Source: Candidatus Microthrix subdominans
GTDB lineage: Bacteria > Actinomycetota > Acidimicrobiia > Acidimicrobiales > Microtrichaceae
Reading direction: 5' to 3'
Length of the DNA: 64,000 bases
Assembly (NCBI GenBank): GCA_016719385.1
Contig: JADJZA010000009.1
Span: forward strand, 62,001 to 126,000
The notes beneath the pieces were generated by a model that was given only the letters and a program-made list of their open reading frames with translations, did not search any database and was not told the DNA's origin. The position numbers and the translations under genes were made by a program. This document shows, in pieces, positions 63,607 to 64,000 of the stretch. Numbering within the stretch: position 1 is the first letter of the stretch; the number at the start of each line of letters is the position of its first letter.

Positions 63607-64000
63607 GGCGAGGGCGGGCCCACCGCTGCGGCCTGCTCACGGTTCCAGTCGACGCACTCCTCGTAGCTGGCGCCGGTGCCTCCAAACAGGTCGAGGGCCG
63701 ACCCGATCGTCAGGTCGACGCGGCCGTCGGAACGTTCGGCGACCAGATCGAGGTCCTCGATCGACCGGGCCCCACCGGCATAGGTCACCGGTCGTCCGCC
63801 CCACCGGCCGAGCAGTTCGACCAGCTCGGCGTCGATGCCCTCCTGGCGACCTTCGACGTCGGCGGCGTGCACCAGCAGCTCGGAGGCGTGCTCGGCCACG
63901 TCGTCGAGCGCTGACGGGGTGATCTCCAGGTTGGTCAGGCGCTGCCAGCGGTCCATCGCCACCACCCACCGGGTGTTACCGGCACCATCCGAGCCGTCGG
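63603..64000 (-). CDS. hisA: Eukaryotic-type HisA, C-terminal part (cut by window edge)
   Basis: About 131 residues, the end of the ProFAR isomerase of histidine synthesis. The sequence has WVVAMDRWQRLTNLEI, ELLVHAADVEGRQEGIDAELVELLG, VTYAGGARSIEDLDLVAERS and GRVDLTIGSALDLFGG, then VDWN at the end. These are the landmarks of the fungal/plant HIS6 type rather than the usual bacterial HisA (the VDLTIGSALDLFGG and HAADVEG motifs are diagnostic). The frame is open to the window end. Its stop overlaps the rarA start. Confidence 0.88.
   Translation of the reverse strand, partial: DGSDGAGNTRWVVAMDRWQRLTNLEITPSALDDVAEHASELLVHAADVEGRQEGIDAELVELLGRWGGRPVTYAGGARSIEDLDLVAERSDGRVDLTIGSALDLFGGTGASYEECVDWNREQAAAVGPPSP

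Overview
The window is about 64 kb of very GC-rich, densely packed bacterial chromosome from an actinomycete. The evidence is a phosphatidylinositol mannoside cluster (thrS, HIT protein, pgsA, patA-like, pimA), a mycothiol ligase (mshC), an F420-dependent NADP reductase (npdG), an actinobacterial-type integration host factor domain, tRNAs without encoded CCA, many GTG/TTG starts and pervasive 4-8 bp gene overlaps. The mixture (eukaryotic-type hisA, DUF222-HNH protein, DUF2505, unusual gmk) fits the class Acidimicrobiia, perhaps a Microthrix-like organism. That placement is inference from gene content only.

Layout. 0-3.4 kb: 3' end of glycerol kinase, mobile-element debris beside tRNA-Leu(GAG), a DUF222/HNH nuclease-like gene, tRNA-Leu(CAA), a tiny membrane peptide and HU. 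3.6-12.6 kb (minus strand): thrS, HIT, a membrane protein, pgsA, patA-like, pimA, an endonuclease/exonuclease/phosphatase protein, trpB and trpA, nearly all overlapping. 12.6-15.7 kb: plsC-type acyltransferase, mshC, npdG. 15.8-17.2 kb (plus): orphan ABC ATPase and a VapBC-like toxin-antitoxin pair. 17.2-23.3 kb: a decayed sulfatase locus (arylsulfatase remnant, DUF1269 fragment, 5'-damaged sulfatase-maturating radical SAM enzyme, with two poly-G runs), a frameshifted DUF2254 protein, a DHA2-type exporter and a coiled-coil membrane protein. 23.4-26.3 kb: a three-part TyrA-PheA fusion and a MazEF-like pair.

26.3-64 kb is the conserved actinobacterial housekeeping block, read right to left: hisA, rarA, DUF6167, M23 protein, alaS, ruvX, mltG, aroE-K-B-Q, efp, nusB, pyrR-B-C, carA, carB, pyrD, pyrF, gmk, rpoZ, coaBC, metK, priA, def, fmt, rsmB, a MogA/MoaB-like gene, ribD-E-BA-H. 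Three plus-strand genes interrupt it: a helicase (uvrD2-like), a DUF2505 gene and an RsmC-like methyltransferase. Together these genes build pyrimidines (pyrR-B-C, carAB, pyrD, pyrF), feed shikimate (aro genes) to aromatic amino acids (tyrA-pheA, trpBA), make riboflavin, start and mature proteins (fmt, def, efp, aminoacyl-tRNA synthetases) and make inositol lipids.

The most notable points are: an actinobacterial IHF domain fused in front of guanylate kinase; the TyrA-unknown-PheA fusion with no ACT domain and altered dehydratase motifs; duplicated hairpin elements, a 22-bp tandem repeat and a G-quadruplex-type array between pyrC and carA; priA homology running upstream with no usual start codon; a repeat-bearing N-terminus on MltG; a eukaryotic-type HisA; and the degenerate sulfatase locus. 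Several conserved genes (thrS, DUF2254, arylsulfatase, the cytochrome c/carB junction) carry single-base frame breaks, and 18.07-18.11 kb is almost pure G, so assembly error should be excluded before any of those breaks is interpreted.
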